A stretch of DNA of 64,000 bases. It comes from Niastella caeni. GTDB taxonomy: Bacteria; Bacteroidota; Bacteroidia; Chitinophagales; Chitinophagaceae. The notes below the pieces were generated by a model. The model worked only from the letters and a program-made list of their open reading frames with translations, searched no databases and had not been told where the DNA came from. Below, one piece after another: positions 33,590-43,000 of the stretch. Numbering within the stretch: the first letter of the stretch is position 1; every line of letters begins with the position of its first letter. The position numbers and the translations under genes were made by a program. The stretch covers positions 620,001 to 684,000 of the forward strand of contig NZ_STFF01000002.1 of NCBI RefSeq assembly GCF_004834005.1, in the 5' to 3' direction.

Positions 33590-34804
33590 TCATTGGGTTT
33601 TTACAATCCTGATATTATCTATCGCCATATCGAATTTTGAAATGGCTGTTGCGCTGTTGTTTATAAACATGATATCTATGGCGCCCGCGCCGCTATTGCC
33701 GGTTAATGCTTTCAATGATGCCGCTGAAGTACCCATACCATCATTGCCGCTGCCATCTTTCCCTTTAAAGCTGGTAAGTGGTATGGTAACCGTTTGCCAG
33801 CCGTTGGTGGTAAATGCTGCAGTGGTGCCGTCGGCATTCAGCCAGGGTGAGTACAAGGCTACGTAGTTCCAGCTTCCATCCTTTACAATAAATAGTTTTC
33901 CGGCGCTCCAGCTTGTTTTCAGGCTGATCTCAAATTTCAACGCGTAATTGGCTACCGGGTCATTCAGGTTGGCTGCGGGGATCCATTGAACGCTGCTTGT
34001 ATGCAACGAACGGCCGCTATTCCACCAACCCCAGTCATTGCCATTCACATTTGAAAAGGTCATCTGGTTATATGCACCGTGGCCGCCGGGAAATAAGGAG
34101 GCGTCGGTTACTACATTGCATCCCCAAACGAAGTTGGATGCATTGTCGCTGTTGTGTAGTACGCCTTGCGTGAGCTCGTTGAACAGGAGCACTGAAGTGG
34201 CCGTTCCATATGACGTTTCTATTGTGATGGGGCCACCCGTAGTAACGCCGGCGGGCACCGTAACCTGCAATTGGTTACCGGCATCATTGGCGGTAAGGTT
34301 GGTAGTTACTTCTTTGCCGTCGGGAAAAATTACCTTCTTTACAAAAAAGAAATTGCTGCCGTAAATGGTTACGCGATCACCCGGCAGGGCATTTTCATTA
34401 CTCATAGCAGTGATTGTTGCTGCAAAAGGAACAATGGGAAAACTGAATTCAGCTTCGCCATCTGGTGTAATAACTTTCACTTTATTGAGGTCATCCGGGT
34501 TAAGCTTCGCAAAAGGCATGTCGGCAGGGATGGCCACTATAATTGCATTGTTGGCAAACAATGCCGGGTTAAAAGGAGCGGGATAACCATTAAAAAAGAT
34601 CTGTTTGGCTGAAGCCAGGTTGGCGCCCTGTATAATCACTACCTGGCCCGGACCTGCCTTGGTAAGCGCTGTGTCATTCGGTGCTGGAGTAGAAGCCCTG
34701 ATGCCTGTAATAACAGGCGCCTCGCTGCTGTTTTTTTTGCAGGCATATTGTGCACACACAACAGCCGCAAGTAGTATAAAGGTTATTAATTTGTTTGTAC
34801 GCAT
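33590..34804 (-). CDS. Surface glycan-binding lipoprotein with IPT/TIG domains (SGBP)
   Basis: 404 residues, lipoprotein signal ending AQYAC (Cys about 22) followed by KKNSS. Two Ig-like IPT/TIG domains (about 30-120, 'GPGQVVIIQGANLASAKQIF'; about 125-210, 'LPGDRVTIYGSNFFFVKKVI') lead to a C-terminal beta-sandwich binding domain (about 220-404) rich in Trp. This is the arrangement of SGBP-B proteins encoded after susC/susD (BACOVA_02650 xyloglucan-binding type). It sits last in the susC-susD-SGBP order, separated from susD by a 38-bp palindrome. It should extend from the cell surface and bind the target polysaccharide; the glycan is not predictable. Confidence 0.85.
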   Translation of the reverse strand: MRTNKLITFILLAAVVCAQYACKKNSSEAPVITGIRASTPAPNDTALTKAGPGQVVIIQGANLASAKQIFFNGYPAPFNPALFANNAIIVAIPADMPFAKLNPDDLNKVKVITPDGEAEFSFPIVPFAATITAMSNENALPGDRVTIYGSNFFFVKKVIFPDGKEVTTNLTANDAGNQLQVTVPAGVTTGGPITIETSYGTATSVLLFNELTQGVLHNSDNASNFVWGCNVVTDASLFPGGHGAYNQMTFSNVNGNDWGWWNSGRSLHTSSVQWIPAANLNDPVANYALKFEISLKTSWSAGKLFIVKDGSWNYVALYSPWLNADGTTAAFTTNGWQTVTIPLTSFKGKDGSGNDGMGTSAASLKALTGNSGAGAIDIMFINNSATAISKFDMAIDNIRIVKTQ

Positions 34805-34904
34805 ATAGCAAGAAGTTTTAGTTTAATTATTTCTGATCTTGAAATTTTATGATCTCGGGATTTGTTTCTCCGCTGGCTTCCTTATAAAATCTCAAAATCC
34901 CTAA

Positions 34905-34942
34905 ATTCCAAAACCTGCCTGCCGGCAGGCAGGTTTTGGAAT
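34905..34942. repeat. 38-bp perfect palindrome between susD and the SGBP gene
   Basis: Two 19-base arms (ATTCCAAAACCTGCCTGCC and its exact complement) meet without a spacer. The centre CCTGCCTGCCGGCAGGCAGG is a word I know as frequent between genes in Bacteroidota. It begins 8 bases after the susD stop and is flanked by an 11-base direct repeat ATCTCAAAATC (34889-34899 and 34941-34951). In RNA it makes a very strong hairpin that could terminate, attenuate or protect the susCD message. Confidence 0.9.
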
Positions 34943-34949
34943 CTCAAAA

Positions 34950-36575
34950 TCATTTCAAGAGACTGAAATCAAACGCTACGGGTTCGGCTGCCAGGTTGGG
35001 CGCTTTCACCAATTCTGCTTCGGGCAACGGCAGGTACATGGTGCTGTTAGTTACGGGGTATTTAACCGGATCGTAGGTAACTGTGTATTCCCGCGGATTT
35101 TCGGTACCTGTTTTGTGGGTGAGGGTATACGAACCCTTGTTCTGATTGTTTATAATCGACTGCGCTTTAGCTGGGTTGAAATAATACAGCCGCATCAGCT
35201 CGTACCAGTAAATGCCCTCAAATACGGTTTCAATTCGTTTTTCAAGGAAAATATCATCGAACGTGATGGATGTTTTGGCAGGCAGATTCACTCTGGTGCG
35301 AACGGCATTATAATATTTTAATGCTTCGGCGTCTGAAGTACTGCCGTTGTTGCCTAAGATAGCTTCTGCATAAATAAGGTACACTTCGGCCAGGCGCAGC
35401 ATATAGGTATTGATATACTCGCACATTTCGCTTCCCTTGCCGCCATTGTCTTTTACCGAGCCAATGATGTATTTCTTGGTGTTGGCAATATCTGTCGCCG
35501 TAAACTTGTAACCACCCAGGTCTTTCCTGATCTCGGGATAAAAATCATTATTGAACATGAAGGTGGCCTTTCTGCGAATTGAATCAGCCGGGTTATCCAG
35601 ATAGTATTCAATTAAATTGGCGGAGGCGCCATGCGCTGCGCCCCATCCATCCCAACTGCCGGTAATGTCGCCGTTCCTTGCCATGTATGCCTGGAAGGAA
35701 TTGTTTACGCCCCAGGGATCTTTGATCGGCATCCATTGAATAGAGAACAGGCTTTCTTTATTGTTCTTACTGCTGTTGTGGTTCTCACTTTTAAACAGGT
35801 CGGCATAATTCGACTGAAGCTCATAAGGCCCGTTGTTGATAACATCTGCAGCATAATACTTCGCGCTGTCAAGATCCGACTGGTTACGTGTGCCGCCCGA
35901 TTTGCCTACACCGGCTCTTGTTAAATACATTCTGGCAAGCATGCCTTCTGCAGCATATTTGGTAAGACGTCCGTCGGCAAATGCTACAGCCGGTAAATTG
36001 TCTGCGGCAAATTTCAGGTCCATGATGATCAACTGCCAGATGCTTTCAACGGTATTGCGCCTTACATTCACATCAGACATCTGGGCAAGGTTATCATAAA
36101 TGATCGGCACTGCTCCCCAGTTGCTCACCAAATAGTAATAGGCCAGGGCGCGCATAAAACGACATTCCCCAATGCCTGCGTTTTTAATACTGTCTTTTAC
36201 CGAAATGGCATTGTTTTGAATGTTCCGGATGGTTTGATTGCTCTGTGCAACGATCTTGTAAAAAGACTTATAAGCAGGCAACAAGGTGTTTACATCGGTT
36301 GCCGTAACAGCAAACTTGTAAAACATGTCGCGGTCATTGGAGATCATGTTGCCGGCACGGGCGTCGCCAAATGACAATGCCGCTTTATCATTGTAATCGA
36401 ACCACACAATATTATATAGCGGCGCTGTGCCCGCTCTTAATTCATCGGTTGTTTTATAGAAAACATCGGCTACTATCGAATCTTCAGGCGGCCGGGTTAA
36501 AAAATTTTTTTTGCATCCGGTTACAGTAGCAACTGCCATCGCAAGGAGTATATAATTGAAATATCTTTTCTTCAT
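34950..36575 (-). CDS. SusD/RagB-family outer-membrane nutrient-binding lipoprotein
   Basis: 541 residues from the ATG at 36575 (a TTG three codons upstream opens the longer frame). Lipobox 'VATVTGC' with Cys near 21 followed by KKNFL. SusD features are 'SIVADVFYKTTDELRAGTAP', 'IGECRFMRALAYYYLVSNWG', 'LTKYAAEGMLARMYLTRAGV', 'MLRLAEVYLIYAEAI' and the C-terminal 'VFEGIYWYELMRLY'. It forms the lid of the SusC transporter encoded 18 bases upstream. Part of the minus-strand locus with a hybrid two-component regulator. Confidence 0.95.
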   Translation of the reverse strand: MKKRYFNYILLAMAVATVTGCKKNFLTRPPEDSIVADVFYKTTDELRAGTAPLYNIVWFDYNDKAALSFGDARAGNMISNDRDMFYKFAVTATDVNTLLPAYKSFYKIVAQSNQTIRNIQNNAISVKDSIKNAGIGECRFMRALAYYYLVSNWGAVPIIYDNLAQMSDVNVRRNTVESIWQLIIMDLKFAADNLPAVAFADGRLTKYAAEGMLARMYLTRAGVGKSGGTRNQSDLDSAKYYAADVINNGPYELQSNYADLFKSENHNSSKNNKESLFSIQWMPIKDPWGVNNSFQAYMARNGDITGSWDGWGAAHGASANLIEYYLDNPADSIRRKATFMFNNDFYPEIRKDLGGYKFTATDIANTKKYIIGSVKDNGGKGSEMCEYINTYMLRLAEVYLIYAEAILGNNGSTSDAEALKYYNAVRTRVNLPAKTSITFDDIFLEKRIETVFEGIYWYELMRLYYFNPAKAQSIINNQNKGSYTLTHKTGTENPREYTVTYDPVKYPVTNSTMYLPLPEAELVKAPNLAAEPVAFDFSLLK

Positions 36576-36592
36576 TTTGAGCAATTTTTGGG

Positions 36593-39500
36593 TTAGAATT
36601 CTGCAACGAGGCTGAAGTTGTACATTCTGGTTGAAGGGTATCTGGCATCATCAACGCCTACGGTCAATGAACCATAGTTAGGCGTCATGCCAATTTCAGG
36701 GTCATAGCCTTTGTATTTGGTGATGGTGGCCAGGTTTTGTACACCAACCGACGCCCTTAACGATTTCATGGCAACAAATTTTGCCCATTCTGCAGGAACT
36801 GTGTACGATAAGGTTACATTTTTCACTCTTATGTAAGAGCCGTCTTCAACATACCAACTGTTCGCTTTGAAATTCCCGTTAGGGTCACCGGTGGTAATGC
36901 GAGCGATCTGGTGACCTGGATTGGTTAACGTAGCAGTTTGATCGCCGGGTGTTACACTGCTTGGTCTTGCAAAGTTGGCTACCGATTTAAAGTAATTGCT
37001 GAAGGGGGCCGTACCGCGCGGATTTTCGTTCAGGTAACGGGTATAGTTATATACATCATTGCCCTGTACGCCCATAATGAAAACGTTCAGATCAAATCCT
37101 TTGTAAGAAAAAGAGTTGTTTACGCCAAAGGTAAATTTGGGCCAGGGGTTACCAATGACAACGCGATCGTTCTGATCGATAATGCCGTCGGGTTTTCCGG
37201 CAGGGCCGCTGATGTCTTTGAACTTCAGATCGCCTACCCAGGAGCCCTGTGAAGGATCAACTGTTAACACACCATTGGCAGTTTGCACGGCATGGTTGTT
37301 TATTTCATCTATGTTTTGAAACAAACCTTCCACTACATAGCCGGTGAGCAATGCCGCCGGTTCGTTCACTCTTGTTGAACTGATGAGCGAACTGGTACCA
37401 TAAGTACTATTGATAGGTGTATTGTTCTTTAAAGAAGTTATTTTATTTCTGTCGATCGAGAAATTGATACCGGTTTTCCAGGTGAATGGGTTTTCAATAT
37501 TGACGGTGTTGATGGTTACACCAAAACCTTTGTTCTGCATGGAACCCACGTTGGTAGTGGGAAAACGGATATATCCCGCGCTATAAGACATGTCGCCGCC
37601 CGAATAAAAAGGATAATCGTTGGTGGTTAACAGATCGTAGATGTCTTTTATATAGAAATCAGCTATCACCTGCAGTTTATTGCGGAACATACTTAAATCA
37701 AAACCAATATTGGTCGATTTATCGGTTTCCCATTTTAAATACGGGTTGGAAAAATTTTGCGAAAGGTAACCGGTTCCCCAGGCGGTGGGCACACTGTATA
37801 AAGCGGCATAGTAACCGGCGGCAGCTGAGTTTCCGCTTACACCCCATTCAACCCGCAATTTCAGATCATTGACAACAGGTAACAGGTCCTGCATAAATGC
37901 TTCCTGCGAGATCCGCCAGGCAGCAGAAAGGGCAGGGAAATAACCCCAGCGGTTTTCCTCGCCGAAGTTCGACGAGCCATCTGCTCTCATTGTACCCTGC
38001 AAAATGTATTTATCATTGTACACGTAATTCAATCGACCGAAATAGGATTCCTTGGCACTGGATCCTTTACTGCTTCCATTGGTAGCGGTTAGGGCATCCC
38101 CTGCGGTCAGTTCCTGGATATTATTGGTAACAAAATTCTGCCGGGTGCCATAGAGCCCTTCGCTTGCGTTTTCAGATGATTCATGGCCGGCCATTACCGA
38201 AATACCGTGTTTGCCTATGCGGGTATCATATTGCAAACGGGAATTGAAACCCCACCAATAGTTGTTGCCGCTTCTTCGGGTAGATACGGTGGTGGTATTT
38301 TTATAACCATTAAACTCATACGAAGGGTTGAAGATATAATTGTTGGTGAACTGGTAATATGTATTCAGTTCATTGTGTAACACCAGGCCTTTCAGCAGGG
38401 TTACATCGGCATACATACCGCCAATAAATGCCATTGATTTATTGCGGTTGTCGTTGATCTTCGATAACGCCACCGGATTGCTGAACTGGAATTGCGTGGA
38501 GGTAGGACCGCCCCAGCTTCCATCGGTATTTCTTACCGATATGGCCGGGTTTTGTTTAATGGCAATATTCAGCAGATCGCCATTGGAAGTATTTACTACT
38601 TCTTTCGTTTGGTTGATGCTCAAATTGGTTCCCAGCTTTAACCATTTGCGGGTTTGATTATCTACATTCAGGCGTACAGAATACCTTTTAAAACCGGAAC
38701 CCTGCACCACACCCTGCTGGCTAAAATATTCTGTTCCCAGGTAAAAGGTAGTTTTTTCGGTACCGCCGCTTAATCCCAGGCCATATTTCTGCAAAAGCGT
38801 ACTACGGAATAATTCTTTCTGCCAATCAGTACCGGGGCCTAATACAGAAGGATCTGAAAACATAGGGTCTGGCGCAATAGAGCCGGCTTTCGCCATTTCA
38901 TTCCTGTACGCGGCAAACTCCTGCAGGTTCATTACCGGAACTTTTGCCGGTTCGGTTTGTACCGTAGTCAATGAATTGAAGGATACTTTTGTTTCACCAA
39001 CTTTACCTCTTTTGGTGGTGATCATAATAACCCCATTGGCGCCGGTAGCTCCATAAATAGCGGTAGCAGAAGGGCCTTGCAATACGTTGAAGGTTTCGAT
39101 GTCGTCAGGGTTGATGCCGGCCAGTATATTGGACGATGCGGATGCTCCACCTGCCGGATTTTCAGGTTTTATCTGCACACCGTCTATAACATATAATGGC
39201 TGGTTACTATAGTTGATGGAATTTACACCCCGTATCATTATAGATGCCGGAGCGCCTGGCTGACCGCTGTTTGAAGTAACGTACACGTTGGCAGCGCGGC
39301 CTTGTAATCCATGCTCCAGGGTAGTGTTAATGGTGCGCTTCATTTCTTCGCTGGTTACAGTGACCTGCGAACTGCTGAGATCGGTTTTTTTCATTTTACC
39401 GTACCCAATAACGATTACTTCGCTCAGATCATTGAAATCATGCTTAAGGGTCAGGGTGATATTATTCTCAGATGCTTTGAGCACGCGCTCAATTTGGTCG

Positions 39501-39766
39501 AAGCCAACTTTTGTAATAATCAGTGTTTGGCCGGTGCCCGCATAAATTTCAAAAAAGCCATCCGGATTGGTGACAGTAAAATTTTTGCTGTCCCTTACCG
39601 AAATATTTGCATTGGGAATCGGCTCGCCGTTGGCGCCGGTTATTTTACCGGTGATCTTTCTTGCAGGGGTTGTTTCCTGTGCGTAGCTGGGCAAGGACAG
39701 CACCAGCAGGCAACAAAAACTCCAGAATAGCAGTCGGTTTTCATGTAAAATTTTACATAAACTCAT
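36593..39766 (-). CDS. SusC/RagA-family TonB-dependent outer-membrane transporter
   Basis: 1057 residues from the ATG at 39766. Signal peptide ends 'SLPSYAQ'. A carboxypeptidase-regulatory-like domain (about 32-110, 'ITGKITGANGEPIPNANISV'), TonB box region 'DLSEVIVIGYGKMKKTDLS', plug ('PASIMIRGVNSINYSNQPLY', 'IYGATGANGVIMITTKRG') and 22-strand barrel ending in aromatic 'SLVAEF' are all present. There is no STN domain, consistent with control by the hybrid two-component system and not by an ECF anti-sigma pair. It imports oligosaccharides with its SusD lid. The 223 bases upstream hold its likely promoter. Confidence 0.95.
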   Translation of the reverse strand: MSLCKILHENRLLFWSFCCLLVLSLPSYAQETTPARKITGKITGANGEPIPNANISVRDSKNFTVTNPDGFFEIYAGTGQTLIITKVGFDQIERVLKASENNITLTLKHDFNDLSEVIVIGYGKMKKTDLSSSQVTVTSEEMKRTINTTLEHGLQGRAANVYVTSNSGQPGAPASIMIRGVNSINYSNQPLYVIDGVQIKPENPAGGASASSNILAGINPDDIETFNVLQGPSATAIYGATGANGVIMITTKRGKVGETKVSFNSLTTVQTEPAKVPVMNLQEFAAYRNEMAKAGSIAPDPMFSDPSVLGPGTDWQKELFRSTLLQKYGLGLSGGTEKTTFYLGTEYFSQQGVVQGSGFKRYSVRLNVDNQTRKWLKLGTNLSINQTKEVVNTSNGDLLNIAIKQNPAISVRNTDGSWGGPTSTQFQFSNPVALSKINDNRNKSMAFIGGMYADVTLLKGLVLHNELNTYYQFTNNYIFNPSYEFNGYKNTTTVSTRRSGNNYWWGFNSRLQYDTRIGKHGISVMAGHESSENASEGLYGTRQNFVTNNIQELTAGDALTATNGSSKGSSAKESYFGRLNYVYNDKYILQGTMRADGSSNFGEENRWGYFPALSAAWRISQEAFMQDLLPVVNDLKLRVEWGVSGNSAAAGYYAALYSVPTAWGTGYLSQNFSNPYLKWETDKSTNIGFDLSMFRNKLQVIADFYIKDIYDLLTTNDYPFYSGGDMSYSAGYIRFPTTNVGSMQNKGFGVTINTVNIENPFTWKTGINFSIDRNKITSLKNNTPINSTYGTSSLISSTRVNEPAALLTGYVVEGLFQNIDEINNHAVQTANGVLTVDPSQGSWVGDLKFKDISGPAGKPDGIIDQNDRVVIGNPWPKFTFGVNNSFSYKGFDLNVFIMGVQGNDVYNYTRYLNENPRGTAPFSNYFKSVANFARPSSVTPGDQTATLTNPGHQIARITTGDPNGNFKANSWYVEDGSYIRVKNVTLSYTVPAEWAKFVAMKSLRASVGVQNLATITKYKGYDPEIGMTPNYGSLTVGVDDARYPSTRMYNFSLVAEF

Positions 39767-39989
39767 AAGCAAACAATTAGTCGTTAGTTAAAAATTGGGT
39801 GGACGTTTTGGCAATATGAAAATATAGCCAGACAGATGAAAGTATGGTAATGAATCGTCTATTGTGAGGTGATCATATGTTAAGGAGGGGTATTAATTGT
39901 ATTTTTAAAGGGCATGTTTTGTCAACCCGGGCCGTTTAAGCCCCGGAATTTGTCAATTGCAAATTGCAAATTGGCTTCCCTCGTTGCCT
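39767..39989 (-). promoter_or_regulatory. Control region between the hybrid regulator and susC
   Basis: It contains a hairpin CCGGGGC-TTAAACG-GCCCGGG (minus strand, about 39928-39950), which may end the regulator transcript, a TATATTTTC box resembling a -7 element (about 39818-39826, minus), and the low-complexity word CAATTTGCAATTTGCAATTG next to the regulator stop. The promoter and the regulator-binding site are probably here but were not resolved. Confidence 0.35.
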
Positions 39990-40004
39990 TTATGCCTCGT
40001 TGCC
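39979..40004 (-). repeat. 26-base repeat spanning the end of the hybrid regulator gene
   Basis: On the minus strand GGCAACGAGGCATAAAGGCA then ACGAGG; a copy with 25 of 26 identical bases lies at 62695-62720 just after the SusE-like gene. Here the repeat supplies the last codons (GNEA) and the TAA stop of the regulator. Confidence 0.75.
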
Positions 40005-43000
40005 TTTCTTCTTCGCTTCTGTCTGGTAAACCGAGGGCAGTACCCCGAAATGAGCCCGGAAGTATTTGGAAAAGTATTTGGGATTATTGAAGCCGGTTTC
40101 ATAAGCCACTTCAGCCACAGTCATTTTTGTTTTTTCCAGAAGTTGGGAGGCTCTTTGTAACCGTACCAGCCGAATAAATTCGGTGGGCGTTTTACCGGTA
40201 AGTACAAAAATTCTTTTATAAACAGCCGCCCGGCTCACCAGCAGGGCCCGGCTCAGGTCATCTACCGTAAAATCGGCATTCGAAATGTTTTTTTCTACAA
40301 TGGCCAGCGCATCCTGCACAAATTTTTCATCAGCCGACTCTATTTTAATTTCCGACGCCTTTACAGCTACCTGTTTAGTAAATGTTTGCTTCAGGGATTG
40401 TTGTTGTTGCAGTATATTCTTTATCCGGCTTAATAAGATCTCGAAGTTGAAGGGTTTCATGATGTAGTCGGCTGCCCCCGTATCAATACCGCGCAATTGT
40501 TGCTCCTCGCTGGTAACGGCAGTTAATAAAACAACCGGTATTTGCCTGGTGCGTGGGTCGGTCTTTATTTTTTTACACAGGTCAATGCCATTCATTTCGG
40601 GCATGTTGATATCACTTACCACAATATCAGGATGGGTGGCCAGTGTTTTTTGCCAGCCTGTTAATCCGTCGGCGGCTTCTACAATATTATAATACTCCCG
40701 CAGGTTGTCTTTCAGGTAAAAAAGGAAGTCTTCATTATCTTCTACCAGCAGCAGCGTGTGTTTTTTTGGTGATGTAACAACCACATCGGAATCCTCTTGG
40801 GCTGTTACCTGCTGTTCGCCTGGCAATAGCTCTTCAACAGCAGGTTCCTCGATTACGACCGAGGGCGAAATTTCCTTTACCGGTAGCAGCACCGTAAAAC
40901 AAGAGCCTTTGAACTCGGTACTTTCTACCGAAATGGTCCCATTGAACAGGTTTACAAATTCTTTTGTAATAGCCAGTCCAATGCCGCTTCCCGGGTTAAG
41001 GATGTTGCCGGGCATATGATGTTGAAAGAAACGTTCAAATATTTTTTCCTGCCGGTCGGCCGGCATCCCAATTCCCGTATCTTTTACCATTATTTCAAGC
41101 AGTGTTTCTTCGGCCTGTCGGGTGGCCTGCATTTCAACGGTAACTGTTCCGTTCTCAGAAGTGAACTTAAATGCATTGGAAAGCAGGTTGAATAGAATGC
41201 GTTCCATTTTATCGTGGTCGAATCTGGTATGCAGGCTTTCCAGGGTGGAAGTATAAGAGAACCGGATACGTTTTTTTTCAGCAATGTCTATAAAAGAACA
41301 AGCAGTTTCTTTTATGAATTTTATAATGTCGCCTTCGGTTGGATGCAGCTTTAATTCCTGCACTTCCATTTTACGGAAATCGAGTAGCTGGTTTACGAGG
41401 TTGAGCAGTCGGCGGGCGTTTCGATGGATCAGTTGATATTGTGAGATTTGCGCCGGCTCATTCGATTGCCTGATCATTCTTTCGAGCGGTGTCAATATAA
41501 GGGAAAGCGGTGTTCTGAACTCATGGCTCACATTGGTAAAAAAGCGGATCTTCATCATGTCCAGATCATGCATGCGTTGAGCTTCTTTTCTTTCCTGCTC
41601 CAGTGCAAACCGCATCCTTGCCCGTTGAATCACAATTTGCCGGGCAAAGAACAATATAGTTAAGGCAACCAGCAGATACAATGCATAAGCAGCCGGGGTT
41701 TTCCAGAAGGGGGGGAGAATAATGATGTCTAAAGCAATGCCCTGTTCATTCCAGATGCCGTCATCATTTGATGCTTTTACATAGAACGTATATTTTCCCG
41801 GGTCGAGGTTGGTATACGTTACTTTGCGGGCATTGCCATCGGTATACAGCCAGTTGTCGTTAAACCCTTTCAGCCTGTACGCGTATTTATTTTTTTGGGT
41901 ATTGATATAACTAAGCGCTGCGAATTCCAGGGAAAAAATGTTTTCATCGTATCGCAACGTAATGGCATTTGTTTCAGAGATCGCTTTTTTCAACAGCACC
42001 CGCGGACCGATCTTTTTGCCCGCTTCAATATCCTGGTTGAACACCTGCAGGCCAGTCAATACCACCGACGGTATATTTGTGTTGGATTTCAAGGTAGCCG
42101 GGTTAAAGAGATTGAACCCATTGGCGCCGCCAAAAATTATTTCTCCTTTGCGGGTAACCAGGGCTGCATTTTCATTGAACTCTTTTCCCTGCAATCCATC
42201 CAGCCGGTCGTAATTGGTGCAGTTGATCTTAAAACCATCTTTCATAGAGCCTTTGTAACTGATCCTGCTGATACCATTGAGCGTGCTTATCCAAATGTTT
42301 TGAGATTTGTCTTCAACAATATTCAGTATGGTATTATCAGGAAGGCCATCTTCTTTTCTGAAATTCTGGAATCGTTTGTTTATTGAATTGTAGATATTCA
42401 GGCCATCCCGGGTGCCTACCCAGGTAACGCCCCGGCTATCGGTATAAAGGGAAATCACATTTTCGTTGCTGAGGTTGGAATTGATTGGAAGGAGTTGGGT
42501 GAAAGAGTCGGTGTTCTTGTTCTCCACATCTACACCATAAACGGTGCCTACCCATAAATTGCCATGTATGTCATTTGTGAATGAAGAAATATAGCTAACA
42601 TGCACTGAGTTAGGCGCCATAGGTTTATAATGAAAAAAACGGTTACTAGCTCGATCGTACCTGTCGAGGCCAAATGCAAATGTGCCTATCCATAAATTGT
42701 AGTTCTTGTCTTCATAAATTTCCCAAACCCGGTTATCGGCCAGGCTGGTAGGGTCATCGGCGCGGTGGCGGTAATGCGTAAAAGTTTTTCCATCATAACT
42801 GTCCAGTCCGCCATAATAAGTGCCAATCCAAAGGATATTGTTATGGTCAATTAAAAGGCTTACAATTACGTCATTGCTAAGGCTGTTATCATTGGCGGGG
42901 TTATGCCTGAATTGTTTAAAGCTATTATTAGCGCGGTCGAAATAAATGAGGCCGCCGCCATTGGTGCCGATCCAGATATTGCCTTTTGCATCTTCAACAA

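Noticed and set aside
41448..42386. Several plus-strand frames of 70-160 codons within the HTCS gene
   Set aside because: Antisense shadows of the kinase and propeller coding sequence.
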